Shown: in pieces, positions 17,641 to 27,023 of the stretch
Numbering within the stretch: position 1 is the first letter of the stretch
How the letters are laid out: every line of letters begins with the position of its first letter
Assembly: GCF_014644435.1 (NCBI RefSeq)
Contig: NZ_BMKR01000008.1
Span: forward strand, 62,001 to 126,000
Direction: 5' to 3'
Origin: Paenibacillus albidus
GTDB taxonomy: Bacteria; Bacillota; Bacilli; Paenibacillales; Paenibacillaceae
Length of the DNA stretch: 64,000 nt
The notes under the pieces: model-generated
Told to the model about the DNA's origin: nothing
What the model saw: the letters and a program-made list of their open reading frames with translations, nothing else
The model's database searches: none
Program-made: the position numbers and the translations under genes

Positions 17641-18906
17641 TTAATCGTTCAGATTCCAGCTATCCAGATATTCTACCTGAGCCGGTGTCAAGCTGTCAAT
17701 AGCAATGCCAAGACTTTCCAGCTTATAGCGGGCCACCTGCTCATCCAGATGATAAGGAACGTTCTCGACTTTTACACCAATCTCTTTATAGTTGTCATTC
17801 ACATATTTAAGCGACAAAGCCTGAAGGGCAAAGGTCGTATCCATAATTTCTGCCGGATGGCCGTCGGCTGCACCCAGATTTACGAGCCGTCCCTCTGCCA
17901 AAAGGTAAAGCTTGCGTCCGTCTTTAAGCTGGTACTCCTCGATATTCTTGCGGACGGTGCGCTGGGAGACGGATCTTTCGGACAATTCCGGCTTGTTCAC
18001 TTCCACATCAAAATGGCCGGCGTTGCACATAATCGCCCCATCCTTCATCACATCATAATGCTCGCCGCGGATAACGTAACGGTTACCTGTTACAGTAACA
18101 AAGAAATCGCCCCGCTTGGCTGCTTCCACCATAGGCATCACATGGAATCCGTCCATATGGGCTTCAACGGCTTTTATGGCATCGACTTCGGTTACGATAA
18201 CATTCGCACCCAAGCCTTTAGCGCGCATAGCCACGCCTTTTCCGCACCAGCCATAACCCACTACGACCACTGTTTTGCCGGCTACGATCAGATTGGTTGT
18301 ACGCACAATGCCGTCCCAGGCCGACTGGCCCGTACCGTAACGGTTATCGAACAAATATTTGCAGTACGCGTCATTTACGGCCACCATCGGGAATTTCAGG
18401 ATGCCTTGTTTGTGCAGCGCTTTGAGCCGGATAATGCCGGTAGTCGTTTCTTCGGCTCCGCCGCGGATATTCTCCATCAGATCAGGCCGCTCGGCATGCA
18501 GCAAGGTGGCAAAATCGCCCCCGTCATCAATAATCAGATCAGGCTTGCTCTCCAGCGCCTTGATGTTCAGCGCCTTAAATTCCTCCGGAGACGGATTGTA
18601 TTTGGCAAACACGGTAATTCCGTCTTCCACTAGTGCTGCACAAACATCATCCTGGGTGGACAGCGGGTTCGAACCGGTAATAGTTACTTCTGCGCCGCCA
18701 GCTTGTACCACTTTAGCCAGGTAAGCGGTTTTGGCCTCCAGGTGAAGCGTGATGGAGACCTTTAGTCCTTTAAAAGGCTGCTCCGCTTCAAACTGTTCAC
18801 GAATCCGGTTCAACACCGGCATATGCTGGCGAACCCAGTCGATTTTCAGATGTCCTTCGGGCGCAAGCGACAGATCTGCCACGATACTTTTTTCTTTGGA
18901 ACTCAT
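17641..18906 (-). CDS. ahcY: Adenosylhomocysteinase (short, archaeal/Thermotoga-type)
   Basis: Reversible hydrolysis of S-adenosylhomocysteine to adenosine and homocysteine, clearing the product of methyltransferases. The 421-residue protein has the substrate segment LHLEAKTA, catalytic-region YRYGTGQS-like residues ([13 protein letters not shown]), the NAD-binding [10 protein letters not shown] loop and C-terminal [11 protein letters not shown]. It lacks the insertion of about 40 residues found in eukaryotic and many proteobacterial enzymes. B. subtilis uses the Pfs/LuxS route instead, so its place between bshC and mraZ is unusual. It has a good GAGGAGG site and a 45-base gap from bshC, with no SAH riboswitch visible. 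Confidence 0.95.
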   Translation of the reverse strand: MSSKEKSIVADLSLAPEGHLKIDWVRQHMPVLNRIREQFEAEQPFKGLKVSITLHLEAKTAYLAKVVQAGGAEVTITGSNPLSTQDDVCAALVEDGITVFAKYNPSPEEFKALNIKALESKPDLIIDDGGDFATLLHAERPDLMENIRGGAEETTTGIIRLKALHKQGILKFPMVAVNDAYCKYLFDNRYGTGQSAWDGIVRTTNLIVAGKTVVVVGYGWCGKGVAMRAKGLGANVIVTEVDAIKAVEAHMDGFHVMPMVEAAKRGDFFVTVTGNRYVIRGEHYDVMKDGAIMCNAGHFDVEVNKPELSERSVSQRTVRKNIEEYQLKDGRKLYLLAEGRLVNLGAADGHPAEIMDTTFALQALSLKYVNDNYKEIGVKVENVPYHLDEQVARYKLESLGIAIDSLTPAQVEYLDSWNLND

Positions 18907-18951
18907 AGTGAAACCTCCTCAAAGTTGGGTGAAACCTGACTTAATCAACTA

Positions 18952-20583
18952 TTACATATAAAGGACCCGGTGTGTCCCGCTGTAGTCCGGGGGAACAGCC
19001 ATTAGTTCATCCAGCCACGCGGGGCCATAACGGTTCAAGTAGAACATGATATTGTATACGCGTTCCTGGGGTTTGCCCTGCGGCATCAAGGAGCGCTCGA
19101 TTCGTTCCCATTGCCGGAGTGCAGCCTCATTCTGTTTCTCCATGGCATCTTGTGCTTTAGCCTGCAAGAAAGAAATCTGGTCCACTATTTTGTCCTTGTT
19201 GCTGTTCCCCAGCTTAAGCAGGCCGGCCTGAATAGTACCCAATTGCTCAATCAGCGGCTCATACATGGCGGTGAAGGCCTTTTTAGTCTCTTCAAATCGC
19301 ACACCCAGCTGCAGTTCATCCTGCGCCGCCAGCCACTCTTGCCTTTTCGCATCCAGACCCGTCACCACATCGGCAAAAGCAAGTCCATACTTCTCGATAT
19401 GTTTATGCAGCGTACCTTCCACTACAGTAAACGACATTCGCGGCAGGATTAGCGGCATCTGTCCGCCTATCGCCCCGAAGGCCCGGTGCGGAATAGCCCA
19501 ATAGGCTATTTCTCCTTGACCCAGCACTGTGGCCAGCACCGGCAGTACATAATCCTGCATTAAGGGACGGGTCAGCACATTATTGCTGAAACGTTCGGGG
19601 TGATCGGCCAGCAACGCCAGCAGCTCCTCGCGTGAAAAAGCAATGTTTCCCTTCCGGTCAGTGAACTTCCCGTCCTTCTTGTGCAGCAGCAAACGTGAGC
19701 CCTCGTGGATATAAAAAAGATTGGCGCTGCCGGCCGTCACCTCGGCCTGAAGCTCATATCCGCCATCCTTAAGCTCTGCAGCGGACTGCAGATAGGCTGC
19801 CTCCAGCGCATCATTATCCGTAATCAGCGAGGAGAAAAACGGCTGTTCCAAACGGCGCAATGCCGGATCGGCGGAATCAAGCAGAATTAGACCGAATTTG
19901 CCAAATAATACACCCATCAATTTCGCAAAAACCTCAGTCATACTTGCTGCCCCCAGCGAAGCTTCCCGAATGGATGCCATAAGCTGCGGTTTGAATTCAC
20001 TTTCCTGCAGCAAACCATCCAGTTGCTCTACCGCTTGTTGCCAGCTGTCTTCATCTACGCGGATATCGCTGACTGAAGCACGCGGACCCTCTTCCTTGTC
20101 CATCTTGAGTTTGGAAAGCTCATGGGTGCGGCTCAACACATACGTATGATTGACCTCATCCCAGTCGTGATCCTCTCCGGCGATCCAGAACAAGGGTACC
20201 ACCGGGCGTCCCAGACGCTCACCGGCTTCCCTCGCTGCCTGAATGATCGTAATGGCTTTATATATTACCAGCATTGGCCCTGTAAAAAGGCCGCTCTGCT
20301 GCCCGCCTGTCACAACAAGTGTGCCCGGTTGTTCCAGCAGCTCCAGGGAAGCCATAACCTCTGCATGAGGATTATGCCGTTCATTGTAAACACGCAGACA
20401 AGCAGCCACCTTGGACCGGTCAGCACGGAGGCTCTCCCTGCCATCCAGCCATGCGGCGCGTTCCCGCCTGCTCTCCTCATTGCGGAAATCTCCGCCGTAC
20501 AAATGCCGTACCTTGTCATAACGTTCTATATAGTCGCGTGCGAGCGCAGATCCACCCGGGAGCGGTTCCGGTACAACGTTCAT
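18952..20583 (-). CDS. bshC: Bacillithiol biosynthesis cysteine-adding enzyme BshC
   Basis: Last step of bacillithiol synthesis, joining cysteine to GlcN-malate. The 543-residue protein is of family length and contains the conserved TGGQQSGLFTGPMLVIYKA and FWIAGEDHDWDEVNH segments that form the nucleotide-binding-like site, then a coiled-coil arm (about residues 420-490, rich in K/Q/E). The start ATG has AGGAGG eight bases upstream. bshC lies next to mraZ in Bacillus; here ahcY has come between them. Confidence 0.94.
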   Translation of the reverse strand: MNVVPEPLPGGSALARDYIERYDKVRHLYGGDFRNEESRRERAAWLDGRESLRADRSKVAACLRVYNERHNPHAEVMASLELLEQPGTLVVTGGQQSGLFTGPMLVIYKAITIIQAAREAGERLGRPVVPLFWIAGEDHDWDEVNHTYVLSRTHELSKLKMDKEEGPRASVSDIRVDEDSWQQAVEQLDGLLQESEFKPQLMASIREASLGAASMTEVFAKLMGVLFGKFGLILLDSADPALRRLEQPFFSSLITDNDALEAAYLQSAAELKDGGYELQAEVTAGSANLFYIHEGSRLLLHKKDGKFTDRKGNIAFSREELLALLADHPERFSNNVLTRPLMQDYVLPVLATVLGQGEIAYWAIPHRAFGAIGGQMPLILPRMSFTVVEGTLHKHIEKYGLAFADVVTGLDAKRQEWLAAQDELQLGVRFEETKKAFTAMYEPLIEQLGTIQAGLLKLGNSNKDKIVDQISFLQAKAQDAMEKQNEAALRQWERIERSLMPQGKPQERVYNIMFYLNRYGPAWLDELMAVPPDYSGTHRVLYM

Positions 20584-20648
20584 TGCGTTTGCCTCCTGTT
20601 CTACTGTCCCTGCCGTATGTAAATCGGAATATGATAAACTTCTTAATG

Positions 20649-20677
20649 ATTGTATCCAAAGATAGAGCCTTCGTCAA
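20649..20677 (-). promoter_or_regulatory. Sigma-A promoter for bshC-ahcY
   Basis: On the minus strand TTGACG (20677-20672), a 17-base spacer and TACAAT (20654-20649), each one mismatch from consensus. It lies 66 bases upstream of the bshC start and downstream of the oppF terminator. Confidence 0.75.
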
Positions 20678-20703
20678 AGCATCTCCAGCATTCTTTAGAA
20701 ACG

Positions 20704-20732
20704 AAAACCGCCGGAGAGATCTCCGGCGGTTC
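20704..20732 (-). terminator. Terminator of the opp operon
   Basis: A perfect 11-bp GC-rich stem (AACCGCCGGAG with its complement, loop ATCT) is followed on the minus strand by TTCGTTTC. The T-tract is short but the stem is very stable. Confidence 0.75.
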
Positions 20733-20745
20733 ATATTCATTACTA

Positions 20746-21666
20746 TCAGGCAAACGCTTTGGCTACGAAATGGCCTTTGGAGACTTCGACCAGCTGCGTT
20801 TCGGCATCGTTGGTCTCATCCCCTTCGGAGAAGATGGGGCTGCCCAATTCATCCTGCATATGAATCCGTTTCTTGTTGACTTCAATTTCCGGATCGGGAA
20901 CCGGAATAGCCGACAACAGAGAGCGGGTATACGGATGGATAGGGTTGGCGTATAGCTCTTCACTCTCAGCCAGCTCCACCATCTTGCCCATATACATTAC
21001 AGCTACGCGGTCACTGATATGCTTAACCATCGACAAATCATGCGCGATGAAAAGATAAGTCAGTCCAAGACGGTCCTGCAGTTCTTTGAGCAAGTTAACC
21101 ACTTGGGCCTGAATGGATACGTCCAGGGCAGAAATCGGCTCATCGCAGACGATGAACTTCGGATTAACCGCCAGTGAGCGGGCAATCCCGATCCGTTGAC
21201 GTTGTCCGCCGGAGAACTCATGCGGATAACGGGTCGCATGGTCATGGTTCAGACCGACCATATCCAGCAGCTCTTCAATGCGTTTCTTGCGCTCTGCACG
21301 GCTTCCGGCCATTCCATGAATGTCCAGTGCCTCACCAATGATATCGGATACCGTAAACCGCGGATTCAGCGATGCATACGGGTCCTGGAAGATCATTTGC
21401 ATATCGCGGCGGTAAGCTTTCATTTTGCCCGGGGACAACTTGTAAATATCTGTTCCATTGTACTTTACGCTTCCGGCAGTCGGCTCATAGAGCCGAAGCA
21501 CCGTACGGCCGGCAGTGGTCTTTCCGCAACCGGATTCCCCTACCATGCCCAGCGTTTCACCTTCACGGATAGAAAAGCTAATATTATCAACAGCCTTAAG
21601 AACCTTGCCTTTACCTACATTAAAATACTTCTTAAGACCTTCTACTTCAATCAGGTTCTTACTCAA
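20746..21666 (-). CDS. oppF: Oligopeptide ABC transporter ATP-binding protein OppF
   Basis: One of two ATPases that energise peptide import. The 306-residue protein has Walker A GESGCGKT near residue 40, the signature FSGGQRQRIGIARSLA, Walker B KFIVCDEP and the C-terminal oligopeptide-transporter extension (NPIHPYTRSLLSAIP). It starts at a TTG overlapping the oppD stop (TTGA) with AAGGAGG ten bases upstream. It is the last gene of oppABCDF. Confidence 0.93.
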   Translation of the reverse strand: MSKNLIEVEGLKKYFNVGKGKVLKAVDNISFSIREGETLGMVGESGCGKTTAGRTVLRLYEPTAGSVKYNGTDIYKLSPGKMKAYRRDMQMIFQDPYASLNPRFTVSDIIGEALDIHGMAGSRAERKKRIEELLDMVGLNHDHATRYPHEFSGGQRQRIGIARSLAVNPKFIVCDEPISALDVSIQAQVVNLLKELQDRLGLTYLFIAHDLSMVKHISDRVAVMYMGKMVELAESEELYANPIHPYTRSLLSAIPVPDPEIEVNKKRIHMQDELGSPIFSEGDETNDAETQLVEVSKGHFVAKAFA

Positions 21667-22658
21667 GAGTACTGCACCTCCTTGGCCATCGAATGCAGAT
21701 TCCAGCAGCGCGCCATATGCGTCTCGCTGAATTCTGTGGCGCCGGGATCAATCTGCTCGCACACATGCATTGCTTCATTGCAACGCGCGGTGAAGGGACA
21801 GCCGATCGGCGGCTTAATCAGATCAGGCGGCGTACCGATAATCGGGATCAGCGGCTCGCCCTTTTTTTGGTCCAGACGCGGCATCGAACGCAGCAGGCCT
21901 TTGGTATACGGGTGCTGCGGATTCTTGAAGATCTCCCAGCGGGTACCCGTCTCCACTACTTCACCTGCATACATTACAATGACGCGGTCGCACATGCCGG
22001 CTACTACACCCAAATCATGTGTTATGAGAATGATGGAGGTACCCAGCTTGTTCTGCATGTCCTTCATCACATCCATAATCTGTGCCTGGATCGTAACATC
22101 CAGCGCCGTTGTCGGCTCATCCGCAATCAGCAGCGCCGGACGGCAGGCGAGTGCGATGGCAATCATTACACGCTGGCGCATCCCGCCGGAAAATTCGTGG
22201 GGGTATTGGTTAAAGCGAGCCTCCGCATTTTTGATACCCACTAATTGAAGCATCTCAATCCCTTGCTTTTTCGCTTCGGCCGCTGACATTTTCTGATGTT
22301 TGATCAAAACTTCGGTTATCTGCTTGCCCACTTTAATCGTTGGGTTCAAAGAAGTCATCGGGTCTTGAAAGATCATGCCAATATCCTTGCCGCGAATCGA
22401 TTCCATTTGTTTGGTGCTGAGTTCCAGCAGGTTTTGCCCTTGAAAGATGATTTCTCCCTTTTTGACCTTGGAGGGAGGTGTTGGAATCAGCCGCATGATG
22501 GATTGCGCAGTTACACTTTTGCCGCTGCCGGACTCGCCGACGATGGCAACTGTTTCACCTTTGCCGATTTCGAAGTTCATACCGCGTACCGCCTGAACCT
22601 CCCCGCCTTTTACAAAGAAAGAAACCTGCAAATCCTTGACTTGTAAAATAGGTTCCAC
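21663..22658 (-). CDS. oppD: Oligopeptide ABC transporter ATP-binding protein OppD
   Basis: Second ATPase of the peptide importer. About 331 residues, with Walker A GESGSGKS, signature FSGGMRQRVMIA, Walker B LLIADEP and the C-terminal cysteine motif region (CPFTARCNEAMHVCE), which in this family can hold an iron-sulfur cluster. The GTG at 22658 is preferred since GGAGG lies eight bases upstream; a GTG at 22667 overlaps that site. It follows oppC closely. Confidence 0.93.
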   Translation of the reverse strand: MEPILQVKDLQVSFFVKGGEVQAVRGMNFEIGKGETVAIVGESGSGKSVTAQSIMRLIPTPPSKVKKGEIIFQGQNLLELSTKQMESIRGKDIGMIFQDPMTSLNPTIKVGKQITEVLIKHQKMSAAEAKKQGIEMLQLVGIKNAEARFNQYPHEFSGGMRQRVMIAIALACRPALLIADEPTTALDVTIQAQIMDVMKDMQNKLGTSIILITHDLGVVAGMCDRVIVMYAGEVVETGTRWEIFKNPQHPYTKGLLRSMPRLDQKKGEPLIPIIGTPPDLIKPPIGCPFTARCNEAMHVCEQIDPGATEFSETHMARCWNLHSMAKEVQYS

Positions 22659-22670
22659 CTTGTACACCTC

Positions 22671-23609
22671 CTATTTCTTCAGTTTCGGATCAAGCGCATC
22701 ACGCAGGCCATCACCAAAAATGTTAAAGGAAAGCATGGTCAAACTGATGACAATCGCAGGTGCAAGCATCCGCCAAGGATAATACATCCAGCCTGTAAGC
22801 GAGTCACTGATCATAGAACCCAGTGAAGCAACAGGTGCTTGTACCCCAAGGCCCAGGAAGCTCAGGAAGGCTTCAGAAAAGATAGCACTTGGTACAGACA
22901 AGGTTACTGTAACGATGATCGGCCCCATTGCATTAGGCAACAAATGACGGAAGAGCAGACGTTTCCAGCCCGCACCCATCGAACGGGAAGCCAAGATAAA
23001 CTCACGGTTCTTCAGCTGCATAATTTCGCCGCGTACAATCCAGGACATATTAATCCAGCCTGTAATGGTCAATGCGAGAATAATTGTTCCAAGACTTGGC
23101 TCCAGAACGACAAGCAGCATGATCACAACCAGCAAATAAGGAATAGAATAGAGAATTTCGGAGAACTTGTTCATAACCGTATCAATGCGGCCACCAAAAA
23201 AGCCCATAATTCCGCCGTATATAATACCGATGATCAAATCGATCAGTGCAGCCGCAAGGCCGACAATCAGGGATATCCGGGCCCCCATCCAGGTGCGGAC
23301 AAATACGTCCCGACCAAAATCATCCGTACCGAACCAGTGGTCGGAGGAAGGTGGCTTGTTCGTGCTCATTAAATCGTTGGAATCATAAGTATAAGGAACC
23401 AAATGTGGAGCCACAATGGCCATAATAACGATCAGGATCATGATAATCATGGCTGTCATGGCCATCTTGTTCTGGCGCAGGCGCTGCCAGGCATCCTGCC
23501 AGGCGGACAGACTCTCGCGCTGAATCACTTCCGCATCTTTTTCATCAATGCCAACCTTGCGGAAATCCTCGGGCTTCAACTGAGCAATCACTTTATTAGA
23601 TTCAGCCAA
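22671..23609 (-). CDS. oppC: Oligopeptide ABC transporter permease OppC
   Basis: Membrane-spanning subunit of the peptide importer. The 312-residue protein has a long cytoplasmic N-terminus, a first helix at about residues 48-70, the conserved HWFGTDDFGRDVFVR segment after it and the EAA loop (ASRSMGAGWKRLLFRHLLPN) that contacts the ATPases. The start is TTG with GGAGG seven bases upstream; that site overlaps the end of oppB. Confidence 0.93.
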   Translation of the reverse strand: MAESNKVIAQLKPEDFRKVGIDEKDAEVIQRESLSAWQDAWQRLRQNKMAMTAMIIMILIVIMAIVAPHLVPYTYDSNDLMSTNKPPSSDHWFGTDDFGRDVFVRTWMGARISLIVGLAAALIDLIIGIIYGGIMGFFGGRIDTVMNKFSEILYSIPYLLVVIMLLVVLEPSLGTIILALTITGWINMSWIVRGEIMQLKNREFILASRSMGAGWKRLLFRHLLPNAMGPIIVTVTLSVPSAIFSEAFLSFLGLGVQAPVASLGSMISDSLTGWMYYPWRMLAPAIVISLTMLSFNIFGDGLRDALDPKLKK

Positions 23610-23611
23610 CT

Positions 23612-24544
23612 TTAATCCTCCTTCCTTTGGGTCAGTTTGATACGCGGATCAATAGCGACATAAGCGACATCCGTAAGGAAACGCGCCACCATCAGAATCA
23701 CGCCGTAGAAAATGGTAATCCCCATGATGATCGGATAGTCCCGGGTATTGATCGCTTGAACGAATTGTTTCCCGATGCCCCCGATACCAAAGATCTGTTC
23801 AATAACAACCGAACCGGTAATGATGTTCGCCGTCATCGGTCCTACGTAAGTGACAACCGGCATAATGCCGTTGCGCAGCACATGGCGGAATACAATGGAA
23901 CCCCAACTGAGGCCTTTAGCTTTGGCTGTCTTGATGTAATCCGCATGCAATACCTCCAGCATACTTGAACGGGTCAGACGTGCAATAACTGCAATCGGAG
24001 AAGCCGTTAGGGCCATCACCGGCAGGAAGTAGTTCATCGGACCATTAAAGCCCATGACAGGGAATATCTTCCAATGATAGGCCAACAGATATTGCAGCAG
24101 CGAGGCTACCACAAAACTCGGCACCGCGATCCCAAGCACGGCAAGGACCATCGCCACATTATCAATAAGCTTGCGATGGTGAAGTGCCGCCAGCATGCCC
24201 AGCGTAATACCGACTAAAATAGCGACAATGATTGCGACAACCCCAAGCTTGAGTGAGGCTGAAAAGGTTTGACCAATAATATGGGAAACATCCTGGTTCA
24301 GCATCTTCATAGATATCCCCAGGTCACCTTGTAGAATATTCTTCAAATAAATACCGTACTGCTCAAAGACGGGCTTGTCCAAATTGTACTGTGCGTACAA
24401 ACGCTGCAGGATTTGCTCTGGAATCTTTTTCTCAGCTGTGAATGGATCTCCGGGGATCGCCTTCATCAGGAAAAAGGTTGCAGAAATCAGCACAAACAGT
24501 GAAATCACCATGTGGAAAAATCTATTTATAACATAACGAAACAT
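23612..24544 (-). CDS. oppB: Oligopeptide ABC transporter permease OppB
   Basis: Membrane-spanning subunit paired with OppC. About 310 residues beginning MFRYVINRFFHMV, with six predicted helices and the EAA loop (TAKAKGLSWGSIVFRHVLRN). The ATG at 24544 has AAGGAGGTG about 11 bases upstream; an upstream in-frame ATG lacks a site. It is the first gene after the terminator hairpin that follows oppA, so its level should be lower than that of oppA. Confidence 0.93.
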   Translation of the reverse strand: MFRYVINRFFHMVISLFVLISATFFLMKAIPGDPFTAEKKIPEQILQRLYAQYNLDKPVFEQYGIYLKNILQGDLGISMKMLNQDVSHIIGQTFSASLKLGVVAIIVAILVGITLGMLAALHHRKLIDNVAMVLAVLGIAVPSFVVASLLQYLLAYHWKIFPVMGFNGPMNYFLPVMALTASPIAVIARLTRSSMLEVLHADYIKTAKAKGLSWGSIVFRHVLRNGIMPVVTYVGPMTANIITGSVVIEQIFGIGGIGKQFVQAINTRDYPIIMGITIFYGVILMVARFLTDVAYVAIDPRIKLTQRKED

Positions 24545-24661
24545 GCCCGTCACCACCTCCTTCGACATTTTCTGACTTGTCTATTGTAAGAAAAAAACAA
24601 CCGCTTGTCTATTTTCTGTAAATTCCTCTTTTGTAAAAAAACAACAAATAGCATCACATAC

Positions 24662-24700
24662 AAAAAAAGGGATATATATGGAGTTCCACATATATATCCC
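24662..24700 (-). terminator. Intra-operon terminator between oppA and oppB
   Basis: A perfect 12-bp stem (GGGATATATATG and complement, 8-base loop) followed on the minus strand by seven T residues. Partial termination here would give much more binding protein than permease, a common plan in opp operons. Confidence 0.85.
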
Positions 24701-24761
24701 GAAGTGTTCTTAAAACTTCAGACTATTATAATACTGTATTTAGTTAGTGTTTCTCGATTTC

Positions 24762-26477
24762 CTAGTGCTCAAGCAGGTAAGCACGGGACAAGTCAATCGC
24801 ACCGCTGAAGTCAATAGTTGAACCTTTAAGGTATTCTTTGTTCAGCGAGTTGTTGGTGTAGTAGTAGATTGGAATAACTACCATATCATCCATCAGGATT
24901 TTTTCTGCAGCGGCAAACTTCTCTTGACGGACTGCATTGTCGGCAGAAGTTTGTGCTTCTTTAACCAGCTTGTCATATTCCGCGTTGGAGTAGCCGGAGT
25001 CGTTGTTACCTCCGCCAGTCAACCACATATCCAAATAAGTCATTGGATCATTGTAGTCGGCAGACCAGCCCGCACGTGCTACTTGATAGTTCAGGTTGTG
25101 TCTGTCTTCGATAAAGACACCCCACTCTTTGTTCTCAAGCTTCACTTCAACGCCGAGATTCTTTTTCCACATATCGGCAATAGCTACAGCGACCTTTTGG
25201 TGACTTTCACTTGTATTGTACGTAAGGGTAAGTGGCAGTTTATCCAGACCTTCTTCTTTCAGACCTTCCGCAAGCAATTTCTTGGCTTCATCCACATTCT
25301 CAGTGAAATATTGCTTGTCATCCACTTGAGCGCGGTATTCTTGTTCATTACTTTGAATACCTGGAGGCACATATCCAAAAGCAGGTAATTGACCACCTTT
25401 GGTGATGTTATCAATAATTGGCTGGCGCTCGAGGCCCATTGCCAAGGCTTTACGAATTTTAACGTTAGTGAAAGGTTTCTCAGTTACGTTGAACTGGTAG
25501 TAGTAAACGCTGGCAATCCCTTTTCTTGAGAATTCATTAGGGAGTTCCTTCTCAACGATTGGCAGCTGCTCTGTCGGAATTTCACCAATAGGGTTCCCGG
25601 CACGGTCAAGTTCACCATTCTTGTAGCTCAACAATTCAGTTGCGCCACTGTTTACGATGGAGAAGTTGATGTTCTCAGCTTTGATTTGATCTGCTGCATA
25701 ATAAGATGGGTTCTTGGTTACTTTCAGGGATTGACCTGTAGTCCATTCCGTCAAAGTAAAGGGTCCGTTAGTGATTTGAGTATCGGGAGTAGTTGCCCAT
25801 TTCGGATTGTCCTTAACGGAACTATGAACTGGATAGTACGTATAGAAAGACAACAATCCAAGGAAATATGGAGTTGGGTTATTCAGAGTCACTTCAAGTG
25901 TTTTGTCGTCAACTACTTTAACGCCGACTTGACTGAAGTCTGTAACTTTGCCTTTATTGTAGTCTTCGGCATTCTTCAGGTAATACAATTGATAAGCGTA
26001 AGGAGCGGCTTGTTCTGCTTTTGGATCAAGGACACGCTGCCAGGCGAATGCAAAGTCTTTCGCTGTTACAGCATCACCGTTGCTCCATTTGGCGTCACGA
26101 AGATGGAAAGTGTAAACAAGTCCGTCAGCGGAAATATCCCAGGACTCAGCAATACCTTCTTCAGCTTTACCTGTTTCTGCATTTTGGCGCGTAAGTCCTT
26201 CATACATCAATTTCAGAATGGCATTGGCTGTACTGTCTTGCGCTTGCTGTGGATCAAACGTTGGTGGCTCGGAGCTCAAGTTAATTTTGAGCGTTTGATC
26301 GGCGGCCAATTTCTCTCCGCCTTCAGCACCTTCATTAGCTGGTGCATCGGTTGCAGCCGCATTGGTCGGACTGGCCGAGTTGCCGGTGTTAGCGTTGTTT
26401 CCGCCACAGCCCGCAAGCACTGTACCGATAACAAGTACTAGTGCCAACATAAGCAATAGACTTTTACTCTTCTTCAT
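24762..26477 (-). CDS. oppA: Oligopeptide-binding lipoprotein OppA
   Basis: Extracellular substrate-binding protein that delivers peptides to OppBC. The 571-residue precursor has a lipoprotein signal with lipobox LAGC and lipidated Cys24, a low-complexity N/T/A/S linker, then a class C (SBP family 5) fold: INLSSEPPTFDPQ, the family signature around AESWDISADGLVYTFHLRD, and the FAFAWQRVLDP region. Peptide specificity cannot be read from sequence; recycling of wall peptides or a signalling role is possible. It begins at an ATG with AGGGGGAA upstream. Confidence 0.94.
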   Translation of the reverse strand: MKKSKSLLLMLALVLVIGTVLAGCGGNNANTGNSASPTNAAATDAPANEGAEGGEKLAADQTLKINLSSEPPTFDPQQAQDSTANAILKLMYEGLTRQNAETGKAEEGIAESWDISADGLVYTFHLRDAKWSNGDAVTAKDFAFAWQRVLDPKAEQAAPYAYQLYYLKNAEDYNKGKVTDFSQVGVKVVDDKTLEVTLNNPTPYFLGLLSFYTYYPVHSSVKDNPKWATTPDTQITNGPFTLTEWTTGQSLKVTKNPSYYAADQIKAENINFSIVNSGATELLSYKNGELDRAGNPIGEIPTEQLPIVEKELPNEFSRKGIASVYYYQFNVTEKPFTNVKIRKALAMGLERQPIIDNITKGGQLPAFGYVPPGIQSNEQEYRAQVDDKQYFTENVDEAKKLLAEGLKEEGLDKLPLTLTYNTSESHQKVAVAIADMWKKNLGVEVKLENKEWGVFIEDRHNLNYQVARAGWSADYNDPMTYLDMWLTGGGNNDSGYSNAEYDKLVKEAQTSADNAVRQEKFAAAEKILMDDMVVIPIYYYTNNSLNKEYLKGSTIDFSGAIDLSRAYLLEH

Positions 26478-26518
26478 CTAGCAGTTCCCCCTAAATAGAA
26501 TGTGGTATATGGTTTATG

Positions 26519-26524
26519 ATTATA
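26519..26524 (-). promoter_or_regulatory. oppA promoter -10 box
   Basis: Consensus TATAAT on the minus strand 42 bases upstream of oppA. The best -35 at 17 bases (TAGATT) is weak. Confidence 0.5.
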
Positions 26525-26553
26525 CAACCAGTGGTCAAAAAAATCTAGAGTAA

Positions 26554-26568
26554 TGTTTTCTGAAAACA
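26554..26568. promoter_or_regulatory. CodY-like operator upstream of oppA
   Basis: Perfect 15-bp inverted repeat TGTTTTCTGAAAACA. It shares the full TTTTCWGAAAA core of the CodY consensus (11 of 15 positions) and lies just upstream of the expected -35 of oppA. CodY controls opp and dpp operons in other Firmicutes. Confidence 0.55.
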
Positions 26569-26627
26569 CTTTTTTTTTAAAAGTTTAAAATTTTGTGACA
26601 TTGACGCTTTACCGGAGCAATGGAACA

Positions 26628-27023
26628 TTACATCGCTTGTGATATGTACTTAATTAGGCCGACAAACATAAACATAAGATAACCCACACCCATAAACAGG
26701 AAGCAAAGCCTCCAAACGGCCCGGAATAATCGCTTTCCATCCACCTTTCCCTTCAGCCTGTTTTGGGCTCCGCCAATCAGTCCAGCGGATATTAATACAA
26801 TAAGTAGTATAAGATAGAACCCGAAGCCCGACTGAAATATGTTATTGAACAAAGCGGATACCGACAGCAATAAAAACACGGTAGTTATATCCATGGCCAA
26901 TAAAAATGTGCTTTTCCGGTCTTTTTTCAAACCCATCCCGATAAAATAGACCATTAAGAAAGGAACAACCGGAATAACGCTTAATGTAATGAACGAATTT
27001 CGCAGAAACTCCAACAGCTTCAC
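26628..27023 (-). CDS. DUF3397-type membrane protein
   Basis: A protein of about 131 residues with four predicted membrane helices and a short basic loop (GAQNRLKGKVDGKRLF) between the third and fourth. Size, topology and position next to the panE-like gene near bshC-mraZ fit the DUF3397 family of Bacillales, whose function is unknown. The GTG at 27023 overlaps the stop of the upstream gene (GTGA); a TTG at 27014 with GAGG eight bases upstream is an equally good start. Confidence 0.75.
   Translation of the reverse strand: MKLLEFLRNSFITLSVIPVVPFLMVYFIGMGLKKDRKSTFLLAMDITTVFLLLSVSALFNNIFQSGFGFYLILLIVLISAGLIGGAQNRLKGKVDGKRLFRAVWRLCFLFMGVGYLMFMFVGLIKYISQAM

Noticed and set aside
17371..18633. A 420-codon plus-strand open frame
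   Set aside because: It is antisense to ahcY and the mraZ leader and crosses a terminator; no family resemblance.
18907..18951. SAH or SAM riboswitch before ahcY
   Set aside because: The gap to bshC is only about 45 bases and holds little beyond the ribosome site.
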